From positions 1-6,955 of the forward strand of contig CANFLJ010000106.1 of NCBI GenBank assembly GCA_947447815.1: a stretch of 6,955 nt of DNA, written 5' to 3'. Below, piece after piece: positions 1 to 6,704 of this stretch. Within the stretch, counting starts at the first letter, position 1. Each line of letters begins with the position of its first letter. The notes beneath the pieces are model-generated. The model was given only the letters and a program-made list of their open reading frames with translations. It made no database searches and was not told the origin of the DNA. A program made the translations under genes and the position numbers. This DNA is from Chitinophagaceae bacterium. GTDB lineage: Bacteria > Bacteroidota > Bacteroidia > Chitinophagales > Chitinophagaceae.

Positions 1-47
1 TTACATTGAAGATATGTCAAATCTGTAAATGTTCATTTAATACATAA

Positions 48-80
48 TTGCTATACTCTTTCTATATTTCATTTACTTTG
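48..80 (+). promoter_or_regulatory. Possible promoter of the adaptor-permease operon
   Basis: TTACTTTG at 73-80 resembles the Bacteroidota -7 element TAnnTTTG (7 of 8 positions), and a TTG at 48-50 could be the core of the -33 element. The spacer of about 22 nt is slightly longer than the usual 19-21, so the match is weak. The ATG of the adaptor gene is 24 nt beyond the box. The box is also the left arm of a degenerate inverted repeat (ACTTTG, 5 nt, TAAAGC, 75-91) resembling the two operator candidates further on. The stretch 1-47 shows no recognisable gene. A frame ending at the TAA at 26-28 could be the tail of an upstream gene, but only eight codons are visible. Confidence 0.3.
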
Positions 81-104
81 TGGGCTAAAGCTTTTATCAT
101 CAAT

Positions 105-1199
105 ATGAAAAAGATATTTCCATTTCTGCTTCTTACCATCGGTTTTGCGTGCAAACAGGTAAAGACGATACATCCTCAGAAAAAAGATATTGTAGAAACG
201 GTATATGCCTCTGGCAAAATAATTGCAGACAGCGAATATTCCGTTTATGCGCTCAGTGCAGGCACTATCACTAAGAAGTTTATAAAAGAAGGGGATTCTG
301 TAATAGCTAATCAGTTATTATTCCTCCTAAAACATGATGCACAAAATGACCGTGTAGAAGCTGCACAGAATGCCTATACAATTGCAAAAGCAAATGTATC
401 GGAACAATCCAGCATATTAAATGATTTAAAGATAGCAGTAGAAACTGCGGGCACTAAGGCAAGCAATGATTCTCTTCAATACTTTAGATTACTCAATTTA
501 TGGAAAGAAAACATTGGCACAAAATCGGCCTTGGATATAGCACACAACACCTACCTTATATCGCAGAACCAAAAGAAATCTGCCATTGAGAAATATCATG
601 CAACACAGAATGATTTAAAAGTAGCTCTTAATAATTTGCATAGTCAATTGTCTACAGCACAAAATGATCTGGATAATTATTCCATTAAGAGTATCAATGC
701 TGGTACCATTTACAAAACATACAAAGAAGAGGGCGAAGCAGTAAAAGTAAACGATCTGGTAGCCATGATTGGCAAAACAAATCAAAGAATAATCAAGCTG
801 GCAATAGATCAGCAGGATATAGACCGCGTAAAGATTGGGCAGGAAGTATTATTGAAAATAGATGTTACCGGCAATACAATTTATACGGCCAAAGTGCAAC
901 ACATTTACCCTACCATGAATGAGGCCGATCAGACGTTTAGAGTAGATGCAGTATTTTCCCAACTTGCAAATCAACCATTTATACATAGCTCGGTAGAAGC
1001 GAATATAATTATCCGTAAAAAGAGTCAGGCCTTAACGGTTCCTCGCAATGTAGTATTGAGTAATGACAGCATCCGCATTAAAGAGAATGGAGCTATCAAA
1101 ACCATTGCACTAAAAACGGGCATCAAAACACTGAATGAAGTAGAAGTAACGGAAGGTATTTCTGAGAGCACCGAAATCATTATCCCAACAATTAAATAA
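105..1199 (+). CDS. HlyD/MacA-family periplasmic adaptor, probable lipoprotein
   Basis: This is a periplasmic adaptor (membrane fusion) subunit that would join an inner-membrane ABC permease to an outer-membrane channel or substrate. The chosen ATG gives 364 aa beginning MKKIFPFLLLTIGFACK: two lysines, a hydrophobic stretch and Cys16, a loose lipobox, so the mature protein is probably lipid-anchored. An in-frame TTG at 48 would bury this signal and is unlikely. The order is typical of the family: a first lipoyl/barrel half at about 30-78 (SAGTITKKFIKEGDSV), a long helical hairpin rich in Gln, Asn and Ala at about 80-205, a second lipoyl half at 206-233 (AGTIYKTYKEEGEAVKV), a beta-barrel to about 320, and a short membrane-proximal tail. 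The permease starts 3 nt downstream, so the two are surely co-transcribed. The family is clear, but the substrate cannot be read from sequence. Export of a macrolide, peptide or lipid are all possible. Confidence 0.88.
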   Translation: MKKIFPFLLLTIGFACKQVKTIHPQKKDIVETVYASGKIIADSEYSVYALSAGTITKKFIKEGDSVIANQLLFLLKHDAQNDRVEAAQNAYTIAKANVSEQSSILNDLKIAVETAGTKASNDSLQYFRLLNLWKENIGTKSALDIAHNTYLISQNQKKSAIEKYHATQNDLKVALNNLHSQLSTAQNDLDNYSIKSINAGTIYKTYKEEGEAVKVNDLVAMIGKTNQRIIKLAIDQQDIDRVKIGQEVLLKIDVTGNTIYTAKVQHIYPTMNEADQTFRVDAVFSQLANQPFIHSSVEANIIIRKKSQALTVPRNVVLSNDSIRIKENGAIKTIALKTGIKTLNEVEVTEGISESTEIIIPTIK

Positions 1200-1202
1200 G
1201 CA

Positions 1203-2465
1203 ATGGCAATTTCTGTCAATTTAGCAATTACCAGAACACATCTTCTATCTAAAAAGAAGCAGACTGTTGTAGCCATGCTGGGAGTAACTTTTGGTATTGC
1301 CATGTTTATACTGATGATTAGTTTTATGCAGGGAGTAAACAACTTTCTGGCAGATACTATGCTGGCAGCCACTCCAGATATTCATATTTATAATGATGTA
1401 AAAACAGACTATACAAACTCTGTAGCAGGAAGCTATTATGCCGACTCGGGAAAAACAGTAATGGTGCATCATCCAAAGCCAAAACAAATTGCATTGAACA
1501 TAAAAAATGCTGATGCAATCATTAATGATATTAAGCAACATCCTTCGGTAATGGCCGTATCGCCGTTGCTGAGTACTCAAGTGTTTTATAACTATGGGCC
1601 AGTACAATTGAATGGCTTTATTAATGGAGTAAATATCATAGAAGAAAGCAGGTTGTACAGCTTGAACGAAAAGATGAAAGAAGGTGTTGCAGAGAATTTA
1701 TTAACGGTTGATAATGGCATTTTAATTGGTGCAGGACTAGCCGATAAACTAAACGTGCAGATGGGCGACATGGTATCGCTGGCGACTCCTAGTGGTAATA
1801 CCATGCAGTATAGAATAGTAGGCATTTTTCAGATAGGTATTGGTGCTATAGACAATGCAAAGAGTTATGTAAATATTACGGCAGTGCAACAGTTGCTGGG
1901 TAAAGACAGAAGCTACATTACCGACATTAATGTAAAGCTCAAAGACAATACGCAATCGGTAGCATTAGCTAAAGTATTTGCCCAGAAATATAATTATAAA
2001 TCGGAAGACTGGGAGACTGCAAATTCGTCTGTAACTGCATCCAATCTTATCCGGAATGTGTTGACTTATGTAGTGAGTATTACTTTGCTGCTGGTAGCAG
2101 GTTTTGGCATTTACAACATTATGAATATGGCCATTACTAATAAGATGAAAGATATAGCCATTTTAAAAGCGCAAGGCTTTGCCCGAAAAGATATTATTCA
2201 AATCTTTTTGTCTCAATCACTTATCATTGGTACTCTTGGTGCAATTACCGGTATCATACTAGGATTTGGTCTTTCTTATGCACTTTCCCGCACCCCCTTC
2301 CCTCCTACTAATGCCTTTATCTCGCTGAAGTTTTTCCCCGTTATCTTTAATCCACTTCATTATGCTTTTGCGGTTTTCTTTGGTATTATCACCACCCTTT
2401 TTGCAGGATTAATGCCTTCTATAAAAGCCTCCAGGATAGACCCTGTAGCAATCTTGAGAGGGTAA
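1203..2465 (+). CDS. ABC transporter permease, FtsX/MacB-LolC type
   Basis: This 420-aa inner-membrane permease has the FtsX fold. There is one helix near the N-terminus (about 21-44) and a large periplasmic domain (about 45-283, the MacB_PCD region). Three C-terminal helices follow at about 288-311, 335-359 and 383-405. Diagnostic stretches are NIMNMAITNKMKDIAILKAQG (split as 305-314 and 315-325) after the second helix, where the coupling region contacts the ATPase, and the closing KASRIDPVAILRG. There is no Walker A or signature motif, so unlike MacB it carries no ATPase domain and needs a separate LolD/MacB-like nucleotide-binding subunit. None follows in the window. Such transporters work as mechanotransmitters and move lipoproteins, peptides or drugs. 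The adjoining adaptor suggests a MacAB-like role rather than LolCDE. The 168 nt after the stop hold only weak AT-rich inverted repeats and no convincing terminator. Confidence 0.88.
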   Translation: MAISVNLAITRTHLLSKKKQTVVAMLGVTFGIAMFILMISFMQGVNNFLADTMLAATPDIHIYNDVKTDYTNSVAGSYYADSGKTVMVHHPKPKQIALNIKNADAIINDIKQHPSVMAVSPLLSTQVFYNYGPVQLNGFINGVNIIEESRLYSLNEKMKEGVAENLLTVDNGILIGAGLADKLNVQMGDMVSLATPSGNTMQYRIVGIFQIGIGAIDNAKSYVNITAVQQLLGKDRSYITDINVKLKDNTQSVALAKVFAQKYNYKSEDWETANSSVTASNLIRNVLTYVVSITLLLVAGFGIYNIMNMAITNKMKDIAILKAQGFARKDIIQIFLSQSLIIGTLGAITGIILGFGLSYALSRTPFPPTNAFISLKFFPVIFNPLHYAFAVFFGIITTLFAGLMPSIKASRIDPVAILRG

Positions 2466-2581
2466 TGCCAATGAGATCATTTGATGATTGAATTATGTGA
2501 TAATGAATTCAAACAATACAGTCTGAGGAAATATTAATGACCTACAGATATTCTTAAATATTTTGTTAAGATAAAATTTTA

Positions 2582-2613
2582 TTTGGAAGTTTGAAAACCA
2601 AACTATTACTTTG
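2582..2613 (+). promoter_or_regulatory. Bacteroidota-type promoter of the membrane protein/regulator/creD block
   Basis: TTTG at 2582-2585 and TTACTTTG at 2606-2613 are separated by exactly 20 nt, which fits the Bacteroidota primary sigma-factor promoter (TTTG, 19-21 nt, TAnnTTTG) with one mismatch in the -7 box. Transcription would start a few bases downstream, giving a leader of only about 10-15 nt before the ATG at 2634. The -7 box overlaps the left arm of the inverted repeat at 2608-2624, so a protein bound there would block initiation. Confidence 0.55.
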
Positions 2614-2624
2614 CATTTCAAAGT
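2608..2624. promoter_or_regulatory. Candidate operator, copy 1
   Basis: ACTTTGCATTTCAAAGT is a perfect 6-bp inverted repeat with a 5-nt centre, ten bases before the ATG of the 218-aa membrane protein. A near-identical element stands at 3662-3678, at the same distance (within one base) from the creD start. Half-sites spaced about one helical turn apart (11 nt) suit a dimeric winged-helix protein, and a gene for one lies between the two copies. Binding by that regulator is inferred. The left arm on its own could simply be promoter sequence, but the paired right arm and the second copy argue for more. Confidence 0.5.
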
Positions 2625-2633
2625 GCTTTAACA

Positions 2634-3290
2634 ATGAATACTAACAACGAACATCAACAGGATATTCTCCAGATAAAACAAATGATGGAACGCAGTAGTC
2701 GTTTTATTAGTCTAAGTGGACTTAGCGGTATAGCTGCAGGAACCTGTGCTCTGATTGGTGCCTACTTTGCATACCATTCACTTTGCAGCAGAGATAATGT
2801 TTTACTGAATCTGGATGATACTATTTATAACACGGCTACTACTGGCCATTTAAATATCAGTACTCTATTAGATAACAACCTGGTTATCATTGCCATCCTT
2901 ACATTTACAAGTGCACTAATTTCTTCTTTATTTTTCACCTGGTTGAGAAGTAAAAAAACTAAACTTCCACTATGGGGTACCACTTCCAAAAGATTGATGA
3001 TCAATGTGAGTATTCCCTTGATTGCAGGCGGTTTCTTTCTTTTAAAATTAATAGAAAACGGTAGTGTAGGATTGATAGCTCCTGGTTGCTTGATATTCTA
3101 TGGACTTGCACTTGTAAATGCAGCTAAATATACCCTTGGCGAAATTAAATACTTAGGATACTTTCAGATAATATTAGGTATTATCAATCTATGGTGTGTA
3201 GGAAAAGGATTGTATTTCTGGGCTACAGGTTTTGGTATTTTACATATTATATATGGAATCATTATGTGGAATAAATACGAAAGAGAATAA
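2634..3290 (+). CDS. Six-helix membrane protein of unknown function, in the CreD cassette
   Basis: This is a 218-aa integral membrane protein. A short charged, soluble N-terminus of about 22 residues (ILQIKQMMERSSRFISLSGLSG spans 11-32) leads into predicted helices at about 25-48, 82-105, 121-140, 144-163, 172-190 and 193-211. The loop at 49-80 between helices 1 and 2 is the only sizeable extramembrane part. It has no catalytic motif that I can recognise. The MMERSSRFISLSGLSG stretch looks like a conserved family signature, and I believe similar proteins occur beside small winged-helix regulators in other Bacteroidota, though this is from memory. It has its own promoter and operator candidate and is 58 nt ahead of the regulator gene, so the two are probably co-transcribed. 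A role as a sensor or partner for the regulator, or as a stress-induced membrane protein, is only a guess. The start is secure: it is the first in-frame ATG after the promoter. Confidence 0.8.
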   Translation: MNTNNEHQQDILQIKQMMERSSRFISLSGLSGIAAGTCALIGAYFAYHSLCSRDNVLLNLDDTIYNTATTGHLNISTLLDNNLVIIAILTFTSALISSLFFTWLRSKKTKLPLWGTTSKRLMINVSIPLIAGGFFLLKLIENGSVGLIAPGCLIFYGLALVNAAKYTLGEIKYLGYFQIILGIINLWCVGKGLYFWATGFGILHIIYGIIMWNKYERE

Positions 3291-3348
3291 ATAATAATAA
3301 TTTTGAAAGCATTCTATCTGGTTAAATAATATTTTTACCCTCTGGCAA

Positions 3349-3645
3349 ATGAATCCCATACAACATTTAAATAAGGTTTTTGACAATCGCATCAGGCTAG
3401 GCATCATGAGTGCCTTGATGGTGAATGATGAGATAAATTTCAACGACCTTAAAGAGCTCCTTCAAATTACGGATGGTAATCTGGCAAGCCATATCAAGGG
3501 GCTGGAAGAAAGCGGTTACCTGAAAGTACAGAAAGGATTTATTGGACGCAAAACCAATACAACTTATTCTGCAACTAAGGTGGGCGAAAAAGCATTTAAA
3601 CAACATATAGATGCACTTGAAAAAATGATCAACGCTACTAAATAA
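3349..3645 (+). CDS. Winged-helix transcriptional regulator (ArsR/MarR-like, HTH_34 type)
   Basis: This 98-aa DNA-binding protein is little more than one winged-helix domain. Helix 1 contains FDNRIRLGIMSAL (11-23), and the helix-turn-helix runs from about FNDLKELLQI to NLASHIKGLEESGYL (31-58), with the recognition helix at about 43-56. The beta-wing KVQKGFIGRKTNTTYSAT covers 59-76, and a C-terminal helix to 98 probably forms the dimer. This matches the short single-domain regulators (Pfam winged helix DNA-binding domain) common in Bacteroidota. It has no cysteine, so the thiol metal sites of classic ArsR repressors are absent and there is no visible effector pocket. No convincing promoter precedes it within the 58-nt gap, so expression from the upstream promoter is likely, giving autoregulation if it binds 2608-2624. 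Its stop is 43 nt before the creD ATG. A repressor is most likely, but activation cannot be excluded. Confidence 0.85.
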   Translation: MNPIQHLNKVFDNRIRLGIMSALMVNDEINFNDLKELLQITDGNLASHIKGLEESGYLKVQKGFIGRKTNTTYSATKVGEKAFKQHIDALEKMINATK

Positions 3646-3661
3646 TTTTTTTTGTACTTAA

Positions 3662-3678
3662 ACTTTGTTTTTCAAAGC
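3662..3678. promoter_or_regulatory. Candidate operator, copy 2, before creD
   Basis: ACTTTGTTTTTCAAAGC repeats the element at 2608-2624: identical left arm, identical 5-nt spacing and 5 of 6 bases of the right arm. The ATG of creD starts 27 nt after its first base, against 26 nt for copy 1. The sequence after it (CACTTTTATTTATGAATA versus TGCTTTAACAATGAATA) is also alike. AAACTTTG at 3660-3667 could serve as a -7 box, but I find no TTTG at a proper -33 distance. This site may therefore modulate a weak promoter or read-through rather than a strong start site. Confidence 0.45.
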
Positions 3679-3688
3679 ACTTTTATTT

Positions 3689-5584
3689 ATGAATATTAAA
3701 TCATCTGTAACAATTGCAAATCTTGTCTGGTTACTTACCAATGTGGTATTAACTACTGGCTGTATCCTGTATAGCTTTATTAGTGGTGACTATACAATTG
3801 CCAGGATGTGGGTATTTATATTCTTTGCCTCTACCTTGGTAACAATTCCTGTATTGGTAGTTCTTACGCTGGCAGTAGCACATTTAGAAAGAAAATCATA
3901 CAACAAAGAACAAAAAAGATACCGATTCTATTTGTGCTGTCTTATCTGTACCATTCCTTATGGTTTTCTTGGAGGATTTATGATAAATAGTGGCGATAAC
4001 TATTATCTATATGTACTGGTATCCATCATGTTATTATTCCTCTGTTCTCTTATTGCTTCTTTTATTATTCATAAACAAATAAACAATCATTTTTCATCAA
4101 CACAAAACAACCAATGTATGGAACACAATCAATTTAATGAAGCCAACAATGCTGGCTATTACAATTCTTCAGAAACAGTAAATACTTCAACTACAAAAGC
4201 ACCTGATCCATTAAGCTCCAACAAAACGCTTATTAAAGGATTAATTACAGGAGCCCTTATTTTACTGATGCTGATACCTACCGTATTTGTCAGTAATCTT
4301 ATTTCTGAAAGAGAAAAAAGACATCAGGATGTAGTGAAAGAAGTATCGGGGGGATGGTCTGCTCCACAAACACTTTCGGGGCCTTACTTATATATCCCTT
4401 ATCAGGAAAAAACAAATGATGATGAGGGTAAGGAAACCATTAATGTAAAACAACTCTTTATACTTCCAGAGAACCTAAATGTAGATGGCAATATTATTCC
4501 AGAAATAAGATTGCGCTCTATCTATAAAGTAGTATTGTATAAAAGCGATATTAAAACAAATGGTAATTTCAAATTAAATATCCCTAAAGACATTGACCCC
4601 AATTCCTTATTACTATCAGAAGCAAAGGTTTGCTACAACCTTAGCGACTTTAAAGGGATAGAGGAAAAAATGTCCATCAAATTGAACGGTACAAAATACG
4701 ATCTACTACCAGGACTACCTACCAAGCAAATAGAAACAGTTACTATCAACAATAATAATACGGAAGAATATACCAGGACAGAAAACAGTAGCAAACAAAT
4801 AGAGACTATTGGATTATCTGCTCCTATCACATTAACTAAAGAAGATTTAATCAACCCAATCAATTTTGATATGCAGGTGAAGATAAAAGGTAGCGAAGAA
4901 CTGCACTTTATACCTATGAGTGGCAATAGTAATTTCAACCTTTCTTCTACCTGGCTAAGCCCTAAATTTGATGGGAGCAATTTACCCAGTACCCGAGAAG
5001 TTAACGACAAAGGGTTTACCGCTAAATGGAGCTTCAATAATGCCAACCTTCCCTTTGGTACTGTTATAAAGGATTTCAATTTTCCTAAACAAAACTATGC
5101 TTTAGGCGTAGGTATGTTGCAACCAACGGATCAGTATGCAAAGACCATGCGTAGTGTGAAATATGCTATTCTATTCATTGGATTAACCTTCGCATTATTC
5201 TTCATTATCGAGCTGATGCAAAAGAAACCAATGCACCCTGTACAGTATGTTTTAATAGGTATTGCCTTAGTTATATTTTTTACTCTACTATTATCTATCA
5301 GCGAATTTATTGCCTTCGATGCTGCTTACTTCATTGCTTCTCTATCTACTATTTTGCTCATCTCTTTATATGCAAAGAGTCATTTTAAAAGCTTTAAGTC
5401 TGCCAGTATTCTTGGTAGTTTGCTCACCTGTTTATATGCATTCATTTTTGTACTAATCCGTTTAGAAGATGCTGCTTTATTAGTAGGTAGTATTGGCCTG
5501 TTTATTATTCTTGCTATGATCATGTTTGGCAGCAGAAAGATAAACTGGTATGGAACCAATGAACCCAGCATAGTACAAGATTAA
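3689..5584 (+). CDS. creD: CreD-family inner-membrane protein with an extra N-terminal membrane module
   Basis: CreD proteins are inner-membrane proteins linked to envelope integrity, colicin E2 tolerance and beta-lactam response, but their molecular activity is unknown. The CreD part covers about 178-631. A first helix (181-203) is followed by LISEREKRHQDVVKEVSGGW and GPYLYIPY, then a large periplasmic beta-rich region to about 470. The conserved GVGMLQPTDQYAKTMRSVKY (473-492) comes next, and then five helices (about 491-509, 519-538, 543-563, 572-590, 597-613) including MHPVQY. E. coli CreD is about 450 aa. This protein has 631, the excess being four predicted helices at 9-31, 41-65, 80-98 and 106-128 plus a polar linker at 130-178. 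Met144 (ATG at 4118, MEHNQF) looks like a former separate CreD start. An in-frame TTG at 3665 lies inside the operator and is not the start. No CreB or CreC gene is nearby. The winged-helix gene just upstream probably regulates it. Confidence 0.87.
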   Translation: MNIKSSVTIANLVWLLTNVVLTTGCILYSFISGDYTIARMWVFIFFASTLVTIPVLVVLTLAVAHLERKSYNKEQKRYRFYLCCLICTIPYGFLGGFMINSGDNYYLYVLVSIMLLFLCSLIASFIIHKQINNHFSSTQNNQCMEHNQFNEANNAGYYNSSETVNTSTTKAPDPLSSNKTLIKGLITGALILLMLIPTVFVSNLISEREKRHQDVVKEVSGGWSAPQTLSGPYLYIPYQEKTNDDEGKETINVKQLFILPENLNVDGNIIPEIRLRSIYKVVLYKSDIKTNGNFKLNIPKDIDPNSLLLSEAKVCYNLSDFKGIEEKMSIKLNGTKYDLLPGLPTKQIETVTINNNNTEEYTRTENSSKQIETIGLSAPITLTKEDLINPINFDMQVKIKGSEELHFIPMSGNSNFNLSSTWLSPKFDGSNLPSTREVNDKGFTAKWSFNNANLPFGTVIKDFNFPKQNYALGVGMLQPTDQYAKTMRSVKYAILFIGLTFALFFIIELMQKKPMHPVQYVLIGIALVIFFTLLLSISEFIAFDAAYFIASLSTILLISLYAKSHFKSFKSASILGSLLTCLYAFIFVLIRLEDAALLVGSIGLFIILAMIMFGSRKINWYGTNEPSIVQD

Positions 5585-5637
5585 TCCCTTCCCTTTTTCA
5601 ACCCTACCCTTTATTTTCTGATTAAGAACTACTAATA

Positions 5638-6003
5638 ATGAACCATAAACAAAGCTTTATAAAGGCATGTTTACATGCTTTATCAGGGATGAAATATTTC
5701 TTCCTGCAGGAACGGAATGGAAAAATACAATTGACCATTGCTGCAATCGTTATAGCACTTTCTATTGCAGTAAACATCAGCCCTACCCAATGGCTCATTG
5801 TATTAGTGTGTATGGCCATGGTAATTAGTTTAGAGATGCTGAACACAGCACTTGAAAACGTATGCAACCTGGTGCAGGAAGAATATCATCCACTGATTAA
5901 AATTATAAAAGATGTATCTGCTGGCGCTGTATTATTTACAGCGCTAATAAGCAGCATCATCGGACTGATTATTTTCTTACCTAAAATTATTTCATTACTA
6001 TGA
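5638..6003 (+). CDS. dgkA: DgkA-family lipid kinase (diacylglycerol or undecaprenol kinase)
   Basis: This small three-helix membrane kinase phosphorylates a lipid alcohol with ATP at the inner face of the cytoplasmic membrane. At 121 aa it has the usual family length. The motif EMLNTALE (66-73) holds Glu66, Asn69 and Glu73, equivalent to E. coli Glu69, Asn72 and Glu76. EEYH (81-84) and KDVSAGAVL (91-99) follow at the same spacing as in E. coli (EYH, then KD), so the active site appears intact. QERN at 24-27 fits the conserved N-terminal amphipathic region. Helices lie at about 30-47, 52-75 and 95-116. In Gram-negative bacteria the family recycles diacylglycerol to phosphatidic acid. In Gram-positives it acts on undecaprenol, and sequence alone does not settle which applies here. 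It starts 53 nt after creD with no terminator seen between them. Its TGA overlaps the next ATG (ATGA at 6000-6003), so the two are translationally coupled. Confidence 0.92.
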   Translation: MNHKQSFIKACLHALSGMKYFFLQERNGKIQLTIAAIVIALSIAVNISPTQWLIVLVCMAMVISLEMLNTALENVCNLVQEEYHPLIKIIKDVSAGAVLFTALISSIIGLIIFLPKIISLL

Positions 6004-6704
6004 AAAATAAACATTCTGCTATCAATAAAATGCTGATTTTATCTATCAGTTTTACTACTATTCTGATTGCCGTAAGGATTATTATCTCGAGCGATCTTAC
6101 TTATATTTTCCTGGGATGGAATATGTTCCTTGCTATACTTCCTTTGTGCTTCAGTCGAATGTTATTACATCAAAAACAATTAAAAAGTAAGGCAGTAATT
6201 ATCTTATTTCTCTGGTTACTATTTTATCCAAACGCTCCTTATATTGTAACGGATCTTTTTCATTACACCGAACGACCTCCTATTCCTTACTGGTTCGATT
6301 TGTTGATTGTAACCAGTGCTGTGTGGAATGGTTTGATACTCGGACTTATATCTTTAATGGAAGTAGAAAGTTTTTTAGCCAAACATCTTTCAGCGGTTAA
6401 AGTGAAACTACTCATTTCAGTAAGCTTTATCTTGTGCGGTTATGGCATTTATATCGGTCGGTTTTTGCGGTACAACAGTTGGGATATTGTTACCAATCCT
6501 ATCCAGCTTTCTCTGGATACCATCAGCCGAATTGTGCATCCGTTTCATCATCCGCGCACCTGGGCATTTACTATTTTGTTTGCCGCCATGATGGCACTGT
6601 TTTATTATACCATCAAATCGCTGAGTTTTTTGTTTCAACGGAAGGAATTATACTTAGTTCAGGATAATAATGTACATCTATATCGTGAAGTTCGTGAATT
6701 GTGA
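6000..6704 (+). CDS. DUF1361 multi-helix membrane protein
   Basis: This 234-aa integral membrane protein matches the DUF1361 family, whose function is not known. Conserved stretches visible are LGWNMFLAILPL (38-49), LWLLFYPNAPYIVTDLFHY (71-89), PYWFDLLIV (96-104), WNGLILGLISL (109-119) and GIYIGRFLRYNSWDI (149-163). The PNAPY-TD and GRFLR-NSWD patterns, with their polar residues at membrane edges, look like a functional site. About six or seven helices are likely: 11-29, 34-52, 65-80, 100-120, 135-153 and 188-212. The start codon overlaps the stop of the lipid kinase gene, which suggests a linked role in membrane lipid or isoprenoid metabolism. This is an inference from position only. The last six residues, REVREL, are encoded by a short CGTGAA repeat that runs past the stop, so the extreme C-terminus is probably not conserved. 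Confidence 0.85.
   Translation: MKNKHSAINKMLILSISFTTILIAVRIIISSDLTYIFLGWNMFLAILPLCFSRMLLHQKQLKSKAVIILFLWLLFYPNAPYIVTDLFHYTERPPIPYWFDLLIVTSAVWNGLILGLISLMEVESFLAKHLSAVKVKLLISVSFILCGYGIYIGRFLRYNSWDIVTNPIQLSLDTISRIVHPFHHPRTWAFTILFAAMMALFYYTIKSLSFLFQRKELYLVQDNNVHLYREVREL

Noticed and set aside
48..104. Upstream TTG start extending the adaptor by 19 residues
   Set aside because: It would place a lipoprotein signal in mid-protein and overlap the likely promoter. The ATG at 105 gives a normal signal sequence.
1025..1955. Several minus-strand frames opposite the adaptor and permease
   Set aside because: They overlap each other and a clear family member on the + strand, and none resembles a known protein.
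2476..2506. Imperfect direct repeat TGATGATTGAATT / TGATAATGAATTC
   Set aside because: Short, imperfect and in low-complexity sequence; no link to a known element.
2553..2582. CTTAA...TTAAG hairpin followed by the palindrome ATAAAATTTTAT, as a terminator for the permease operon
   Set aside because: The stem is only 5 bp of mostly A/T pairs with no G/C core. In such AT-rich intergenic DNA it is expected by chance, though the palindrome touches the -33 box and could have another role.
3646..3654. T-run after the regulator gene as a terminator
   Set aside because: No stem precedes the eight T residues, so it does not look like an intrinsic terminator. Read-through into creD remains possible.
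3665..3688. TTG start extending CreD by eight residues
   Set aside because: It lies inside the inverted repeat, and the ATG at 3689 matches the spacing seen at the other operator copy.
3808..3990. 60-codon + strand frame inside the N-terminal part of CreD
   Set aside because: It is out of frame with CreD and has no start signal or recognisable content; an internal shadow.
4633..5079. Minus-strand reading frame of 148 codons opposite creD
   Set aside because: It is a shadow of a strongly supported CreD coding region, with no recognisable domain, no promoter and low-complexity composition rich in Leu and Ser.
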